A DNA stretch of 64,000 nt from Albidovulum sp. (GTDB taxonomy: Bacteria; Pseudomonadota; Alphaproteobacteria; Rhodobacterales; Rhodobacteraceae): positions 1-64,000 of the forward strand of contig JALSJQ010000047.1 of assembly GCA_026989275.1 (NCBI GenBank). Direction: 5' to 3'. A model generated the notes under the pieces. It had not been told where the DNA came from. It made no database searches and saw nothing but the letters and a program-made list of their open reading frames with translations. This document shows, one piece after another, positions 44,974 to 56,003 of the stretch; position 1 is the stretch's first letter, and each line of letters begins with the position of its first letter. A program made the position numbers and the translations under genes.

Positions 44974-46115
44974 TGGGCGAGGACGATCGCGCCCCGCCGC
45001 CTGCTGCGCCGCCCGGCCCGGAGGGGGAAGGGCGTCATGTCGGCCTTCCCGCCGAACGGCCGGCGAACGGGAATGGCGCCGCCGCCCCGCCCCCTGTGGA
45101 CGCCCCGCCCCATGTGCCGGTGCTGATCGATGCCATTCTCGCCCATGCCGCTCCGATCCGCGGTACCTGGCTCGACGGCACTTTCGGTGCCGGCGGCTAC
45201 GCGCGCGCCCTGCTCGCGGCCGGGGCCGAGCGGGTGATCGGGGTCGATCGCGACCCGCTGGCATTCGAAATGGCCGCGCCGCTCGAGGCGGCATTCGGCG
45301 GGCGGCTGGAGCTTGTGGCCGGCACCTTCGGGCGGCTCGACGAGATCGCCGGAGCGGCTGGAGCCCTGCCCCTCGACGGAGTGGTGCTCGATCTCGGCGT
45401 GTCCTCGATGCAGCTCGATCGGCCCGAGCGCGGCTTTTCCTTTCGCCATGACGGACCGCTCGACATGCGCATGGGGCAGGAAGGGCCGAGCGCGGCCGAT
45501 CTGGTGGCGGCGCTGTCGGAGGAAGAACTCGCCGCCATTCTCCGCCTCTACGGGGAGGAGCGCCATGCGCGCCGCATTGCCCGTGCCATCGTTGCGGCAC
45601 GCGAGCAGGCGCCGATCACCACCACCGGGCGGCTGGCCGCCATCGTCGCCGCCGCCATGCCCTCCCGGCGCGGCGGCCGCGGCGGGCGCATCCATCCGGC
45701 CACCCGCAGCTTCCAGGCGCTCCGCATCGCGGTCAATGACGAGCTGGGCGAACTCGTGCGCGGTCTTGCCGCCGCCGAACGGGCGCTGGCCCCGGGCGGG
45801 GTTCTCGCCGTGGTGACCTTCCATTCGCTCGAGGACCGGATCGTCAAGCGCTTCTTCAAGGAGCGGGCGCCGCGGGTGCATCGCAACCGCTATGGCGCGG
45901 AGGAAGCGGCGCCCGGGGGCAGTTTCGAGCTGTTGACGCGCAAGCCGGTCGAGGCGTCCGGGGCGGAGATCGCCGCCAATCCGCGGGCGCGCTCGGCGCG
46001 GTTGCGGATCGCCCGGCGCACCGAGGCGCCGGCCCGGTCGGTGGAACCGGAAAGTCTCGGCCTGCCGGTCCTGCCCGCAACCGCGGGCCGGCGGCGCAAG
46101 GGGCGGGGAGGGTGA
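44973..46115 (+). CDS. rsmH: 16S rRNA (cytosine-1402-N4)-methyltransferase
   Basis: RsmH (MraW) methylates N4 of C1402 in 16S rRNA. The 380-residue protein has a Pro/Gly-rich N-terminal extension of about 45 residues, then the family start [13 protein letters not shown] motif [36 protein letters not shown] and [28 protein letters not shown] lies before the ATG inside the mraZ stop. It ends two bases before ftsL. Confidence 0.95.
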   Translation: MGEDDRAPPPAAPPGPEGEGRHVGLPAERPANGNGAAAPPPVDAPPHVPVLIDAILAHAAPIRGTWLDGTFGAGGYARALLAAGAERVIGVDRDPLAFEMAAPLEAAFGGRLELVAGTFGRLDEIAGAAGALPLDGVVLDLGVSSMQLDRPERGFSFRHDGPLDMRMGQEGPSAADLVAALSEEELAAILRLYGEERHARRIARAIVAAREQAPITTTGRLAAIVAAAMPSRRGGRGGRIHPATRSFQALRIAVNDELGELVRGLAAAERALAPGGVLAVVTFHSLEDRIVKRFFKERAPRVHRNRYGAEEAAPGGSFELLTRKPVEASGAEIAANPRARSARLRIARRTEAPARSVEPESLGLPVLPATAGRRRKGRGG

Positions 46116-46116
46116 G

Positions 46117-46551
46117 ATGCGGGTCCTGATGCATCTTCTGGCCATTCTCGCCGTGATGGGCTTCGCCTGGTGGGCCTATGGCGAGAACTATCGCACCCGG
46201 GCGGTGCGCGAGGAGGTCGCCCGCCTCGAGAACCGGATCGCCGGCACCCGCGAGGAGATCGCCCAGCTCAGGGCCGAATGGGCCTTTCTCAACCGGCCCG
46301 ACCGGCTCAGGGCGCTGGTTGATCTCAACTTTCCCTTCCTCGGGCTTGTCTCGCCGCGGGCCGATGCCTTCGCGCCGCCTTCCGCCATCCCCTTCCGCGA
46401 GGAAGGGCCAGACCGCCGCCCCGGCCGGCCCGAGGAGCCGGTCTTCGTGTCGGGACCGGGGCGTCCCTTGCTGATCGGCCGGGGGAGCCTGCCGCCGCGG
46501 AACCTGCCGCAAGACGACATCGCGGACCGGCAGGGGGAGAAGGGGCGATGA
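46117..46551 (+). CDS. ftsL: Cell division protein FtsL-like
   Basis: The 144-residue protein sits in the ftsL position of the dcw operon. It has a single N-terminal membrane helix (about 4-20) and a short periplasmic coiled coil (YRTRAVREEVARLENRIAG TREEIAQLRAEWAFL). The segment LNRPDRLRALVDLN is typical of alphaproteobacterial FtsL. A Pro/Arg-rich tail of about 60 residues follows, of no known function. FtsL bridges FtsQ/B and FtsWI. Sequence identity in this family is low, so the call depends partly on position. Its stop overlaps ftsI. Confidence 0.87.
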   Translation: MRVLMHLLAILAVMGFAWWAYGENYRTRAVREEVARLENRIAGTREEIAQLRAEWAFLNRPDRLRALVDLNFPFLGLVSPRADAFAPPSAIPFREEGPDRRPGRPEEPVFVSGPGRPLLIGRGSLPPRNLPQDDIADRQGEKGR

Positions 46552-48344
46552 AGCACGGGCCCGTCATCCCCGCGGCATCGGCCGCGCACCGGGCGGAGCG
46601 GACGCGGCCCGCCCTCTTCGGCGGCGGCGATGACGGTGCCGTGCCGGCTCATGACCGCCGCGCCCTGCTGATCGAACGCCGGCACCGCCTGTTCGAGCTG
46701 GCGCAGGGGCGGATCGTCGTGCTCATCATCGCCTTCGTGACGGCTTTCGCCCTTGTCGCCGTCAAGATGGCGACGATCCCGCTTCAGGCCGACGAGGAAG
46801 GGGCAGGCGACGGGCGGGGCGAGGTGCTGGTCGCCAGCCGCAGCGAGATCACCGACCGCAAGGGACGGATCCTGGCCACCAACATCCTGACGAATGCGCT
46901 CTACGTGCAGCCGCGCAAGCTGCTCGAGCCCGAGCGCGTGGCCCGGGAGCTGGCCGCCATCTTCCCCGATCTCGACGCCGGGCGTCTGGCGCGGCGCTTC
47001 GCTTCCGGCACACGTTTCATCTGGCTCAGGCGGCGCCTGTCTCCGGCCCAGCAGCAGGCGGTGCTCGACATCGGCGATCCGGGGTTGCAATTCGCGCCCC
47101 GCGAGATGCGCTTCTATCCGAACGGCGCCGTGGCGGCCCATGTTCTGGGCGGGGCCGGCTTCGGCCGCGAGGGGGTGCGGGCCGCCGAGATCGTCGGTCT
47201 GGCCGGTGTCGAGAAGGCGCTTGACGGGATGTTGTCGGATCCGGCGCGTCGGGGCGCGCCCGTGGTGCTCTCGCTCGATCTCGGCGTGCAGGCGGAGGTG
47301 GAGCGGCTCCTCGCCGATGCCATGGCGCTCTACGGGGCGAAGGGCGCGGGTGCCGTCGTCATGGATGCGGCGACCGGCGAGATCCTGGCCCTGGCGTCCC
47401 TGCCGGATTTCGACCCGAACGACCGGGCCTCGGCGGCGAGGGCCGCTCTCGAGGCCCGCCCCGGCGAAGGACCGACCTTCGACCGCCCGGTGCAGGGTCT
47501 TTACGAGCTCGGTTCGGTCTTCAAGCCCTTCGTGGCGGCCGAGGCGCTCGAGGAGGGCATCGCCACCCCCGACACGCTGATCGACACGAGGGGGCCGCTG
47601 AAATGGGGGCGCTTCACCATTCGCGACTTTCACGATTACGGCCCCCGCCTGACGCTGACCGACGTGATCGTCAGGAGCTCGAACATCGGGGCGGCGCGGC
47701 TCGCGCAGAAGATCGGGCCGCAGCGGCAGCGGGCCTTTCTCGCGCGGCTCGGCCTTCTGGAGCCGCTCTCCGTGGAGTTGCCGGAAGCACGGGGTGTGAA
47801 GCCGCTCCTGCCCGCGCGCTGGAGCGAGCTCTCGGCCATGACCATCGCCTATGGGCACGGCATTTCCGTCACCCAGCTGCATCTTGCCGCGGCCTATGCG
47901 ACCATCGCCAATGGCGGGCGCAAGGTGGTGCCGACGCTCCTGCGCCGGCGGTCGCGCCCTCCCGGGCCGCGGGCGATGTCCGCCGAGACGGCCCGCGCCG
48001 TGCGGACGATGCTGCGGAAGGTGGTCACCCGCGGCACGGCGCGGATGGCCGACGTGCCCGGCTGGCCGGTCGCCGGCAAGACCGGCACTGCCGACAAGCC
48101 CAAGCCCGGCGGCGGTTATGAGGAAGGGAAGACCCTTGCAACCTTCGCCGGCTTCTTTCCCGCCGACGATCCGCGCTATGTGATCGTCGTCACGCTCGAC
48201 GAACCCTCGATCGAGGCTGCGGGCGAGGCGCGCCGCTCGGCCGGTTGGACAGCGGCCCCCACGGCCGGCGCCATCGTCGAGCGGATCGCGCCGCTCCTGG
48301 GGCTCTGGCCCTCGTCGCCGGAGATGTCCCCGGCGGCCGAATGA
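46548..48344 (+). CDS. ftsI: Division-specific peptidoglycan transpeptidase (PBP3)
   Basis: FtsI cross-links septal peptidoglycan. The 598-residue class-B PBP has a cytoplasmic N-terminus, one membrane helix at about 56-74, the dimerisation domain (EITDRKGRILATNI) and the transpeptidase domain. The nucleophile is Ser323 with Lys326 in ELGSVFKPF, SxN is Ser377-Ser-Asn379 in VRSSNIG, and KTGT is at 511-514. It overlaps the ftsL stop by four bases. The gap to murE is 125 bases. Confidence 0.96.
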   Translation: MKHGPVIPAASAAHRAERTRPALFGGGDDGAVPAHDRRALLIERRHRLFELAQGRIVVLIIAFVTAFALVAVKMATIPLQADEEGAGDGRGEVLVASRSEITDRKGRILATNILTNALYVQPRKLLEPERVARELAAIFPDLDAGRLARRFASGTRFIWLRRRLSPAQQQAVLDIGDPGLQFAPREMRFYPNGAVAAHVLGGAGFGREGVRAAEIVGLAGVEKALDGMLSDPARRGAPVVLSLDLGVQAEVERLLADAMALYGAKGAGAVVMDAATGEILALASLPDFDPNDRASAARAALEARPGEGPTFDRPVQGLYELGSVFKPFVAAEALEEGIATPDTLIDTRGPLKWGRFTIRDFHDYGPRLTLTDVIVRSSNIGAARLAQKIGPQRQRAFLARLGLLEPLSVELPEARGVKPLLPARWSELSAMTIAYGHGISVTQLHLAAAYATIANGGRKVVPTLLRRRSRPPGPRAMSAETARAVRTMLRKVVTRGTARMADVPGWPVAGKTGTADKPKPGGGYEEGKTLATFAGFFPADDPRYVIVVTLDEPSIEAAGEARRSAGWTAAPTAGAIVERIAPLLGLWPSSPEMSPAAE

Positions 48345-48469
48345 GGGGATTTCGGCAGCCGCGTGCCCATGACCGATCCGGCACTTGCCCCGAAGGGCGG
48401 GCTCGGTCTAGGCAGGCGGAGCCCCGGGCGAGAGGAGCGGCCCGGAAGGGGAGCAGGGCAGGGGGCGTC

Positions 48470-50014
48470 ATGGACGACGACAACCGGAGCGACCGAGTGC
48501 CGCGGCGGGAGGAGGCAGACCGAACGCGGCCGCTCTCCGCCCTGGGCCTTCTGCCCGAGGGCGGGCTGCCCGGCGTGCCCGACGTGACGGTCACCGGCCT
48601 TGCCCTCTCGAGTCGTGCGGTCGGCCCCGGCCATCTCTTCGCCGCCCTGCCGGGCAGCGCCACCCACGGCGCGCGCTTTGCTGCCGATGCCCTGGCGCGC
48701 GGCGCCGCGGCCGTCCTGACCGATGCGGAAGGCGCGGCGCTGATCCGTTCCGAAAGGGCCATGCCGCCGGATCGGGCCCTGATCGTGAGTGCCGATCCCC
48801 GGCGCGATCTCGCCCATGCCGCCGCCCGCTGGTTCGGGCGCCAGCCCGGCCATGTGGTGGCGGTGACCGGCACCAACGGCAAGACCTCGGTCGCGTGTTT
48901 CACGCGCCAGCTGTGGGAGCTGGCCGGTCTTGCCGCCGTCAATGTCGGCACCACCGGCATCGAGGGCGGCTGGAGCGCGCCCCTCGGCCGCACCACTCCC
49001 GACCCGATCACCCTGCACCGCCACTTGGCGGACATGGCCGATGCCGGCATCGATCTCGTGGCGATGGAAGCCTCGTCCCACGGGCTCGACCAGCGCCGGC
49101 TCGACGGGGTGCGGCTCGCGGCCGGCGCCTTCACCACCTTCTCGCAGGACCACCTCGACTATCACCGCGACTTCGCCGCCTATTTCGCCGCCAAGATGCG
49201 CCTTTTCGACAAGCTTCTGCCGCCGGGGGCGCGGGTGGTCGTCAATCTCGACGACGCCAGGGGGGCGGAGGTGGCGGCCCGGGCGCGCGCGCGGGGGCTC
49301 GATGTCGTCACCCTCGGCCATGATCCGCTGGCCGATCTCGTCCTTCTCGACCACCGTTTCGAGGAGGGCGGGCAGAAGCTCCGCTTCGCCTGGCGCGGGC
49401 GGGTGCAGATGGCGCGGCTCGGCCTCGTCGGCGGCTTTCAGGCGACGAATGCCCTTGCGGCGGCGCTTCTGGCGGCGAGTGCCGGCGACATCACCGCCGA
49501 GGAGGCCTTCGCGATCCTGCCGCGCCTGCGGACCGTGCGCGGGCGCATGGAGGAGGTGGCGCGCCGCGCGCACGGGGCGCCGGTCTTCGTCGATTACGCC
49601 CATACCCCCGACGCGCTCGCCACCGCGCTTGCCGCCCTCCGGCCTCATGTGATGGGCCGGCTGGTGGTGGTCTTCGGCGCCGGCGGCGACCGGGACCGGG
49701 CCAAGCGGCCGCTGATGGGCCGGGCGGCGGCGGAAGGGGCGGACGTGGTCATCGTCACCGACGACAATCCGCGCACGGAGGACCCGGCCGCGATCCGCGC
49801 CGCCATTCGCGAAGGCTGTCCCGGCGCGACGGAGATCCCCGACAGGGCCGAGGCGATCCTGCGGGCGGTGGCGATGCTCGCGCCGGGCGATGCGCTCCTC
49901 GTCGCCGGCAAGGGCCATGAGAGCGGCCAGATCGTCGGCGATGTCACCTATCCTTTCAACGATGCCGAACAGGCCTCGCTGGCCGTGGCCGCGATCGAGG
50001 GGCGGGAGCCATGA
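48470..50014 (+). CDS. murE: UDP-MurNAc-tripeptide synthetase (meso-diaminopimelate ligase)
   Basis: MurE adds meso-diaminopimelate to UDP-MurNAc-L-Ala-D-Glu. The 514-residue Mur ligase has ATP loop [28 protein letters not shown] and [15 protein letters not shown]. The DNPR motif in [10 protein letters not shown] marks specificity for meso-DAP rather than lysine. The first 20 residues are charged and disordered. It overlaps murF by four bases. Confidence 0.96.
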   Translation: MDDDNRSDRVPRREEADRTRPLSALGLLPEGGLPGVPDVTVTGLALSSRAVGPGHLFAALPGSATHGARFAADALARGAAAVLTDAEGAALIRSERAMPPDRALIVSADPRRDLAHAAARWFGRQPGHVVAVTGTNGKTSVACFTRQLWELAGLAAVNVGTTGIEGGWSAPLGRTTPDPITLHRHLADMADAGIDLVAMEASSHGLDQRRLDGVRLAAGAFTTFSQDHLDYHRDFAAYFAAKMRLFDKLLPPGARVVVNLDDARGAEVAARARARGLDVVTLGHDPLADLVLLDHRFEEGGQKLRFAWRGRVQMARLGLVGGFQATNALAAALLAASAGDITAEEAFAILPRLRTVRGRMEEVARRAHGAPVFVDYAHTPDALATALAALRPHVMGRLVVVFGAGGDRDRAKRPLMGRAAAEGADVVIVTDDNPRTEDPAAIRAAIREGCPGATEIPDRAEAILRAVAMLAPGDALLVAGKGHESGQIVGDVTYPFNDAEQASLAVAAIEGREP

Positions 50015-51579
50015 GCGAAGGGCCGGATGCGATGGGCGGGACGGTGACGGGACAGCAGGCGGGCGTGGCGCCGCTGTGGCGCTGGGACGAGCTGGCACGG
50101 GCCGCGGGGGGCGAGGTTTCGGGCGCGCCGCGGGGGGCGGGTGTCGGCGGGCTCTCGATCGACAGCCGCAGCCTCGTCCCGGGTGATCTCTTCGTCGCGC
50201 TGAAGGACCGGCGCGACGGGCACGATTTCGTCGCCGACGCCGCCCGTGCCGGCGCGGCCGCCGCACTCGTCTCCCGGCGGCCCGAAGGACTGTCCGGAGA
50301 TTTCCCGCTGATTTTCGTCGAGGACGTGCAGAAGGCGCTCGAACGGCTTGCGGCCCGTGCGCGGGCGCGGCTGCGGGGGCGGGTGATCGCGGTGACGGGT
50401 TCGGTCGGCAAGACCTCGACCAAGGAGATGCTGCGCGTCATGCTGGCCGCCTCCGGGAAGGTTCATGCGGCCGAGCGCAGCTTCAACAATCACTGGGGCG
50501 TGCCGCTGACCCTCGCGCGCATGCCGGCGGGGAGCGACTTCGCCATCGTCGAGATCGGCATGAACGCTCCGGGCGAAATCGCCCTGCTCGCGCGCCTTGC
50601 CCGGCCCGATGTCGCCCTCGTCACCACCATCGCCCCGGCCCATATGGCGGCTTTCGCCGATCTCGAGGACGTGGCCCGCGCCAAGTCCGAGATCTTCGCG
50701 GGGCTCGTGCCGGGCGGCACGGCCGTCGTCAATGCCGACGCGCCGGGAGCGGAGGTGCTGGCCCGGGCCGCCGCAACGGCGGGGGGCGGGGTCGTCCGTT
50801 TTGCGCAGAGGGCGCCTGCCGACTGGCGGCTCGTTCGTCTGCGCCTCTCGGCGGCGGGGCTCGTCGCGCAGGCCGAGAGGGCGGGCCGGCCGATCCTCTT
50901 CAAGCTGGCGACGCCGGCCGCCCATTTCGCCTTCAACGCGCTGGGCGCGCTGGCGACGCTCGAGGCGGTGCGGGGCGATCTCGCCCGCGGGCTCATGGCC
51001 CTCGGTCGCTGGCGGCCGCCGCCGGGGCGCGGCCGGCTTCTCGATGTGCCGCTCGATCCGGTCGAGCACGAGAACGCCCTCACCCTGATCGACGACGCCT
51101 ACAACGCCAACCCCGCCTCGATGGCGGCGGCGCTCGAGACGCTGGCCCGCCTCGCACCGCGCGGTGGCGGGCGGCGGATCGCCATTCTCGGGGACATGCT
51201 CGAGCTCGGCGAGGACGAGGCGGCCTATCACGCCGCGCTGGCCGGGCTGCCGGCGATGGCCGCGGTGGACCGGGTGCACATGGTCGGTTCGCGCATGAAG
51301 GCGCTGGCCGGGGCCCTGCCGCCGGCGCGGCGGGGGCTTCATGTCGAGACGGCTGCGGCGCTGCTGCCGCATCTCAAGGAATTATTCCGGCCCGGCGATG
51401 TCGTGCTCGTGAAGGGTTCGAACGGCGTCGGTCTCGCGCGCGTGGTTGACGCCATCGCGCATCTGGGGCAACCCGGGCGCGGCCGCCCGGGCGTGGCAAC
51501 CGGCGCGGCCGGTGATGGAGTCGGCATGGCGGGGCCGGGTGGCGGCGGGGAAACCGGCGGCAGCAGGAAGGGGCGCTGA
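50011..51579 (+). CDS. murF: UDP-MurNAc-tripeptide-D-Ala-D-Ala ligase
   Basis: MurF adds D-Ala-D-Ala to the tripeptide, finishing the cytoplasmic pentapeptide. The 522-residue protein has [26 protein letters not shown] in its substrate domain, ATP loop [40 protein letters not shown] and [11 protein letters not shown]. The last 50 residues are Gly/Ala-rich and have no counterpart in short MurF proteins. The stop overlaps mraY by one base. Confidence 0.96.
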   Translation: MSEGPDAMGGTVTGQQAGVAPLWRWDELARAAGGEVSGAPRGAGVGGLSIDSRSLVPGDLFVALKDRRDGHDFVADAARAGAAAALVSRRPEGLSGDFPLIFVEDVQKALERLAARARARLRGRVIAVTGSVGKTSTKEMLRVMLAASGKVHAAERSFNNHWGVPLTLARMPAGSDFAIVEIGMNAPGEIALLARLARPDVALVTTIAPAHMAAFADLEDVARAKSEIFAGLVPGGTAVVNADAPGAEVLARAAATAGGGVVRFAQRAPADWRLVRLRLSAAGLVAQAERAGRPILFKLATPAAHFAFNALGALATLEAVRGDLARGLMALGRWRPPPGRGRLLDVPLDPVEHENALTLIDDAYNANPASMAAALETLARLAPRGGGRRIAILGDMLELGEDEAAYHAALAGLPAMAAVDRVHMVGSRMKALAGALPPARRGLHVETAAALLPHLKELFRPGDVVLVKGSNGVGLARVVDAIAHLGQPGRGRPGVATGAAGDGVGMAGPGGGGETGGSRKGR

Positions 51580-52661
51580 TGCTCTACTATCTTTCGCAAT
51601 TCTCGGATGGTGGCGATCTCTTCAACCTCTTTCGCTACATCACCTTTCGCGCCGGCGGCGCCTTCTTCACCGCCCTTCTCGTCGGGCTTCTCTTCGGCCG
51701 GCCGCTGATCGACATGCTGCGCCGGCGGCAGAAGAACGGCCAGCCGATCCGCGAGGACGGGCCGGAGGGGCATTTCGAGAAGGCCGGCACGCCGACCATG
51801 GGCGGCCTGCTCATCCTCGCCGCCCTCACCACGGCCACCGTGCTGTGGGCCCGCTGGGACATCCCCCATGTCTGGCTGGTGATGTTCGTGACGGTCAGCT
51901 ACGGCCTCATCGGCCTTGCCGACGATTACGCCAAGGTGTCGGCCAATTCCCACAGGGGCGTGCCGGGGCGGGTGCGTTTCGCGATCGAGCTCCTCCTTGC
52001 CGGCATTGCGGGGTGGTGGGCCGCCGCGATCCACCCCGACCCGCTGGCCTGGAGGCTGGCGCTGCCGCTCCTCAAGGAAGTCTACATCAATCTCGGCTGG
52101 TTCTTCATTCCCTTCTCGATGCTGGTGATCGCCGGGGCGGCCAACGCCGTCAACCTCACGGACGGGCTCGACGGCCTTGCCATCATGCCGGTGATGATCG
52201 CCGCCGCCGCGCTCGGCATCATCGCCTATGCCGTCGGCCGGGTGGACTTCTCGACCTATCTCGAAGTGCCCTATGTGCCGGGGGCGGGAGAACTCCTGAT
52301 CTTCGTGGCCGCCCTCATCGGTGGCGGACTCGGCTTCCTGTGGTACAACGCGCCGCCGGCCGCCGTCTTCATGGGCGATACGGGCTCGCTCGCCATCGGC
52401 GGGGCCCTCGGGGCGATCGCGGTGGCGATCAAGCACGAGATCGTCCTTGCCATCGTCGGCGGACTGTTCGTGATCGAGGCGCTTTCGGTGATGATCCAGG
52501 TCGCCCATTTCAAGCTGACCGGCCGGCGGGTGTTCCTGATGGCGCCGATTCATCACCATTTCGAGAAGAAGGGGTGGAAGGAATCGCAGATCGTCATCCG
52601 CTTCTGGATCATCGCGCTGGTGCTGGCGCTGATCGGGCTCGCGACGCTCAAGGTTCGCTGA
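51579..52661 (+). CDS. mraY: Phospho-MurNAc-pentapeptide-transferase
   Basis: MraY joins the nucleotide precursor to undecaprenyl phosphate, making lipid I in the membrane. The 360-residue protein has about ten helices and the family motifs KAGTPTMGGLLILAA, YGLIGLADDYAKVS, NAVNLTDGLDGLAIMP, GFLWYNAPPAAVFMGDTGS and the metal-binding MAPIHHHFEKKGWKE. It starts within the murF stop codon. A 141-base gap without gene follows before murD. Confidence 0.97.
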   Translation: MLYYLSQFSDGGDLFNLFRYITFRAGGAFFTALLVGLLFGRPLIDMLRRRQKNGQPIREDGPEGHFEKAGTPTMGGLLILAALTTATVLWARWDIPHVWLVMFVTVSYGLIGLADDYAKVSANSHRGVPGRVRFAIELLLAGIAGWWAAAIHPDPLAWRLALPLLKEVYINLGWFFIPFSMLVIAGAANAVNLTDGLDGLAIMPVMIAAAALGIIAYAVGRVDFSTYLEVPYVPGAGELLIFVAALIGGGLGFLWYNAPPAAVFMGDTGSLAIGGALGAIAVAIKHEIVLAIVGGLFVIEALSVMIQVAHFKLTGRRVFLMAPIHHHFEKKGWKESQIVIRFWIIALVLALIGLATLKVR

Positions 52662-52802
52662 GGGTGCGGCGCCGTGGGCCGGGCCCGGCACGGGCGCGGC
52701 CGGCCAGAGGTTGCAGGACGGACGGTGCATGAAGCAGCATGGAGAAGCCCGGTACCGGCGGCGGATGAAGGCGCCGGATGAAGGACAGGGAGGGAAGCCG
52801 GC

Positions 52803-54209
52803 ATGATCCCGGTGAAGGGGTATGAGGGCCGGAAGGTGGCGGTGCTCGGGCTCGGTCGCTCGGGACTGGCGGCGGCGAGGGCGCTCGTTGCGGGTGGGGC
52901 CGAGGTTCATGTGCATGACGACGGCGCCGCCGCCCGCGAGCGTGCCCGCCAGGCGGGTTTCACCCTTCTTCGGGGGGGAGGACGGCCGGAGGACTGGCAG
53001 GGCTTCTCGCTGCTCGTCGTCTCGCCGGGCATTCCCCATCTCTACCCTGCGCCCCATCCCGTCATCGCCGCGGCGATGATGGCGGGCGTGCCGGTGGACA
53101 ACGACATCGGTCTCTTCTTCCGCTCCTGGGGGCAGGCCGACTGGAGCCGTTTCGACCGCATCCCCCGGGTGGTGGCGGTGACCGGCTCGAACGGCAAGTC
53201 CACCACCTCGGCTCTCATCCACCATGTGTTGAAGGAGAACGGCCGGCCGACCCAGCTCGGCGGCAATATCGGCGTCGGCGTGCTCGATCTTGCGCCGCCC
53301 GTCGCGGGCGAGGTGGTGGTGCTCGAGCTGTCCTCCTACCAGAGCGAGCTTGCGCGCGCGCTCACGCCCGACATCGCCGTCTTCCTCAACCTTTCTCCCG
53401 ATCATCTCGACCGTCACGGCGGCATCGGCGGCTATTTCGCGGCCAAGCGCCGGCTTTTCGCCGAGGGCGGCCCCGACCGGGCGGTGATCGGGGTGGACGA
53501 GGCCGAGGGTGTCTTTCTCGCCAACCAGATCGGTGCCGAGGAACCCGGCCGCGTCATCCGCGTGGCGACGGGGCGGAAGCTCTCGGGCAAGGGCTGGGAC
53601 GTGGTGGTTCGCAAGGGCTTTCTCGCCGAGTGGCGCAAGGGGCGGCAGGTGGCCTCGCTCGACCTGCGGGCGTTGCCGGCGCTCAGGGGACGCGCGGGCT
53701 GGCAGAACGCCGCCGCCGCCTGGGGCGTGCTCCGGGCGCTGGGGCTGGCGCCGCGCGAGATCGCGCCGGCCCTGGCCAGCTTCGAGGGGCTGCCCCATCG
53801 CGGACAGCTGGTGGGGGAGCGGGGCGGGGTCCGTTTCGTCAACGATTCCAAGGCGACCAATGTCGCCAGCGCCGCCCTCGCCCTCGCCGCCCACGGCCCG
53901 GCGCGCTGGATCGCCGGCGGCGAGGCCAAGGAGGGCGGATTGGCGGGCATCGAGCCGGCGCTGCGTCATGTGGTAAAGGCCTATCTCGTCGGCGCGGCGG
54001 CCGAGAGCTTCGCCCGGACCCTGGAGGGGCGGGTGCCCTTCGAGATCTGCGGCACGATGGAGCGGGCGGTGGCGCGCGCCGCTGCGGAGGCCGTCTCGGG
54101 CGAGACGGTGCTGCTTGCGCCCGCGGCCGCCAGCTTCGACCAGTATCGCGACTTTGCCGAGCGTGGCGAGGACTTCACGCGCTGCGTCGCCGCCCTGAAG
54201 GACGCATGA
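52803..54209 (+). CDS. murD: UDP-MurNAc-L-alanine:D-glutamate ligase
   Basis: MurD adds D-glutamate to UDP-MurNAc-L-Ala. The 468-residue protein has [27 protein letters not shown] loop [33 protein letters not shown] and NDSKATN. GGAGGGAAGCCGGC lies before the ATG. It is followed by 564 bases without a gene, the largest break inside this part of the dcw cluster. Confidence 0.96.
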   Translation: MIPVKGYEGRKVAVLGLGRSGLAAARALVAGGAEVHVHDDGAAARERARQAGFTLLRGGGRPEDWQGFSLLVVSPGIPHLYPAPHPVIAAAMMAGVPVDNDIGLFFRSWGQADWSRFDRIPRVVAVTGSNGKSTTSALIHHVLKENGRPTQLGGNIGVGVLDLAPPVAGEVVVLELSSYQSELARALTPDIAVFLNLSPDHLDRHGGIGGYFAAKRRLFAEGGPDRAVIGVDEAEGVFLANQIGAEEPGRVIRVATGRKLSGKGWDVVVRKGFLAEWRKGRQVASLDLRALPALRGRAGWQNAAAAWGVLRALGLAPREIAPALASFEGLPHRGQLVGERGGVRFVNDSKATNVASAALALAAHGPARWIAGGEAKEGGLAGIEPALRHVVKAYLVGAAAESFARTLEGRVPFEICGTMERAVARAAAEAVSGETVLLAPAAASFDQYRDFAERGEDFTRCVAALKDA

Positions 54210-54773
54210 CCGGGTAGGGCGTGCCCGGGGGTGCCGCCCGGAGCCCGCCTGCCGGCGCGGGGGGCGGGTTCTACGCCTCGGGGTAACGCATCCCGATCCG
54301 GCGGAGGAGCGGTGCTCTCTCGCGATCCGGGAGGCTTCGGGATGAGGCGGGAAGGCACGCATCGCCGCCACCGGTTCTTTCCCGCGGCTCCGTCGCTTCG
54401 GGGCGGATCTTTCCGGGCACGGGCCGGGGCAGGTCGCGGGGAGCGCCAGGTCCGTCTCGCTCCCCTTCGGGGTTCTCGCGGCCGGAAATCCGGGCGAAAC
54501 ACCGCGAAGGGAGAAGGAAAGGATCCGTTTCGTCGTCGTGTCCACGCCCGGGGCGACGGGACGAGCCCGACCGCCCTTCCGCGGGGGAAGACCCGGCCGA
54601 GGGTGGCGGGCGCCGTGGAATCGGGTTAGAGTGGGAAAACCCGGTCAGCAGCTCCCGAAGAGGGGCCGGCCGGGGCGGTAAGGCGGACCCGGCACAGGCC
54701 GGGGAGAGGCAAGGCGCGGCACAGGCCCGGGGAAGGTCGGCCGGCGACAGGCGGGAACGGGCAGGACAGGCGG
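54210..54773. other. Gap inside the dcw cluster, between murD and ftsW
   Basis: No gene is recognised. Just before ftsW, GGCACAGGCC occurs twice (54691 and 54718), 27 bases apart, in a purine-rich stretch. The region may hold an internal promoter for ftsW-murG-murC. Confidence 0.45.
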
Positions 54774-56003
54774 ATGACGGAAATTGCCCATGGCGATCTT
54801 TCGCCGGCGGGGGAGGGCGAGGCCCTTCTGCCACGGTGGTGGCGCACGCTCGATCATGGCAGCCTCGTGGCGACGATGCTGCTCGTCGCGCTAGGACTCC
54901 TTCTCGCCTTCGCGGCCTCGGTGCCCCTGGCCGAACGCAACGACCTGCCGCCCTTCCATTTCGTCGAACGCCAGATCGTCTTCGCGGTCGTGGCGGTCGG
55001 CGTGGTGATCGCCCTCTCCATGCTGAGCCCGAAAGGGGTGCGTCGCTTCGGCACGATCCTCTTTGCCGCCGCCTTCCTCTCCCTCGTCCTCCTGCCCTTC
55101 CTCGGCACCGATTACGGCAAGGGGGCGGTGCGGTGGTATTCCCTCGGCTTCGCCTCGCTCCAGCCTTCCGAATTCGTCAAGCCGGGGTTGATGGTGGTGA
55201 GCGGCTGGATGATCGCCGCCGCGATCGACCCGCACGCGCCCCCCGGCCGGCTGATTTCCTTCTTCCTGATGATGCTGGTGGTCGGTCTGCTGGTGATCCA
55301 GCCCGATTTCGGCCAGTCGGCCCTCGTGGTCATCAGCTGGGCGGTGGTCTATTTCGTCGGCGGCGGTTCGCTGGCGCTGCTCATCGGCATCGGCCTTGCC
55401 GGTTCGATCGGCATGGCGGTCGCCTATAACCTGTCGGAGCATTTCGCCCGCCGGATCGACGGTTTCCTCACCTCCGAGGTCGATCCCAACACCCAGCTCG
55501 CCTATGCGCTCGACGCCATCCGCGAAGGCGGTCTCTTCGGTGTCGGCGTCGGGGAGGGAACGGTCAAGCAGTGGCTCCCCGATGCCCATACCGATTTCGT
55601 GATCGCGGTGGCGGCGGAGGAATACGGCCTCGTGCTGGTGCTCCTCGTCATCGCGCTCTATCTCGTGATCATCCTGCGGTCGCTGGCGCGGCTGATGCGC
55701 GAGCGCGACCCGTTCATCCGCAATGCCGGGGTCGGCCTGGTGGCGCTGCTGGGGTTCCAGGCCTTCGTCAACATGGGCGTGGCGGTGCGGCTGCTGCCGG
55801 CCAAGGGGATGACGCTGCCCTTCATTTCCTATGGCGGTTCCTCGCTCTTGGCCTCGGCGATCGTCGTCGGGCTGCTTCTCGCCCTCACCCGCTCGCGGCC
55901 CCAGGGCGAGCTCGAGGTCTGGCTGCGCCGGCCGCTGCACGCGACGCCTGCAGGCGGAGGCGGCATCTCGCCGGCCGCGCTTGTCGGGCGGAGATCCCCA
56001 TGA
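54774..56003 (+). CDS. ftsW: Septal peptidoglycan glycosyltransferase FtsW (SEDS family)
   Basis: FtsW polymerises glycan strands at the septum together with FtsI. The 409-residue protein has about ten helices, the SEDS motif VRWYSLGFASLQPSEFVKPG, the long loop with PDAHTDFVIAVAAEEYG and LPFISYGGSSLLAS near the end. The presence of the septal FtsI in the same operon favours FtsW over RodA. The ribosome-binding site is weak. The stop overlaps murG (ATGA). Confidence 0.95.
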   Translation: MTEIAHGDLSPAGEGEALLPRWWRTLDHGSLVATMLLVALGLLLAFAASVPLAERNDLPPFHFVERQIVFAVVAVGVVIALSMLSPKGVRRFGTILFAAAFLSLVLLPFLGTDYGKGAVRWYSLGFASLQPSEFVKPGLMVVSGWMIAAAIDPHAPPGRLISFFLMMLVVGLLVIQPDFGQSALVVISWAVVYFVGGGSLALLIGIGLAGSIGMAVAYNLSEHFARRIDGFLTSEVDPNTQLAYALDAIREGGLFGVGVGEGTVKQWLPDAHTDFVIAVAAEEYGLVLVLLVIALYLVIILRSLARLMRERDPFIRNAGVGLVALLGFQAFVNMGVAVRLLPAKGMTLPFISYGGSSLLASAIVVGLLLALTRSRPQGELEVWLRRPLHATPAGGGGISPAALVGRRSP

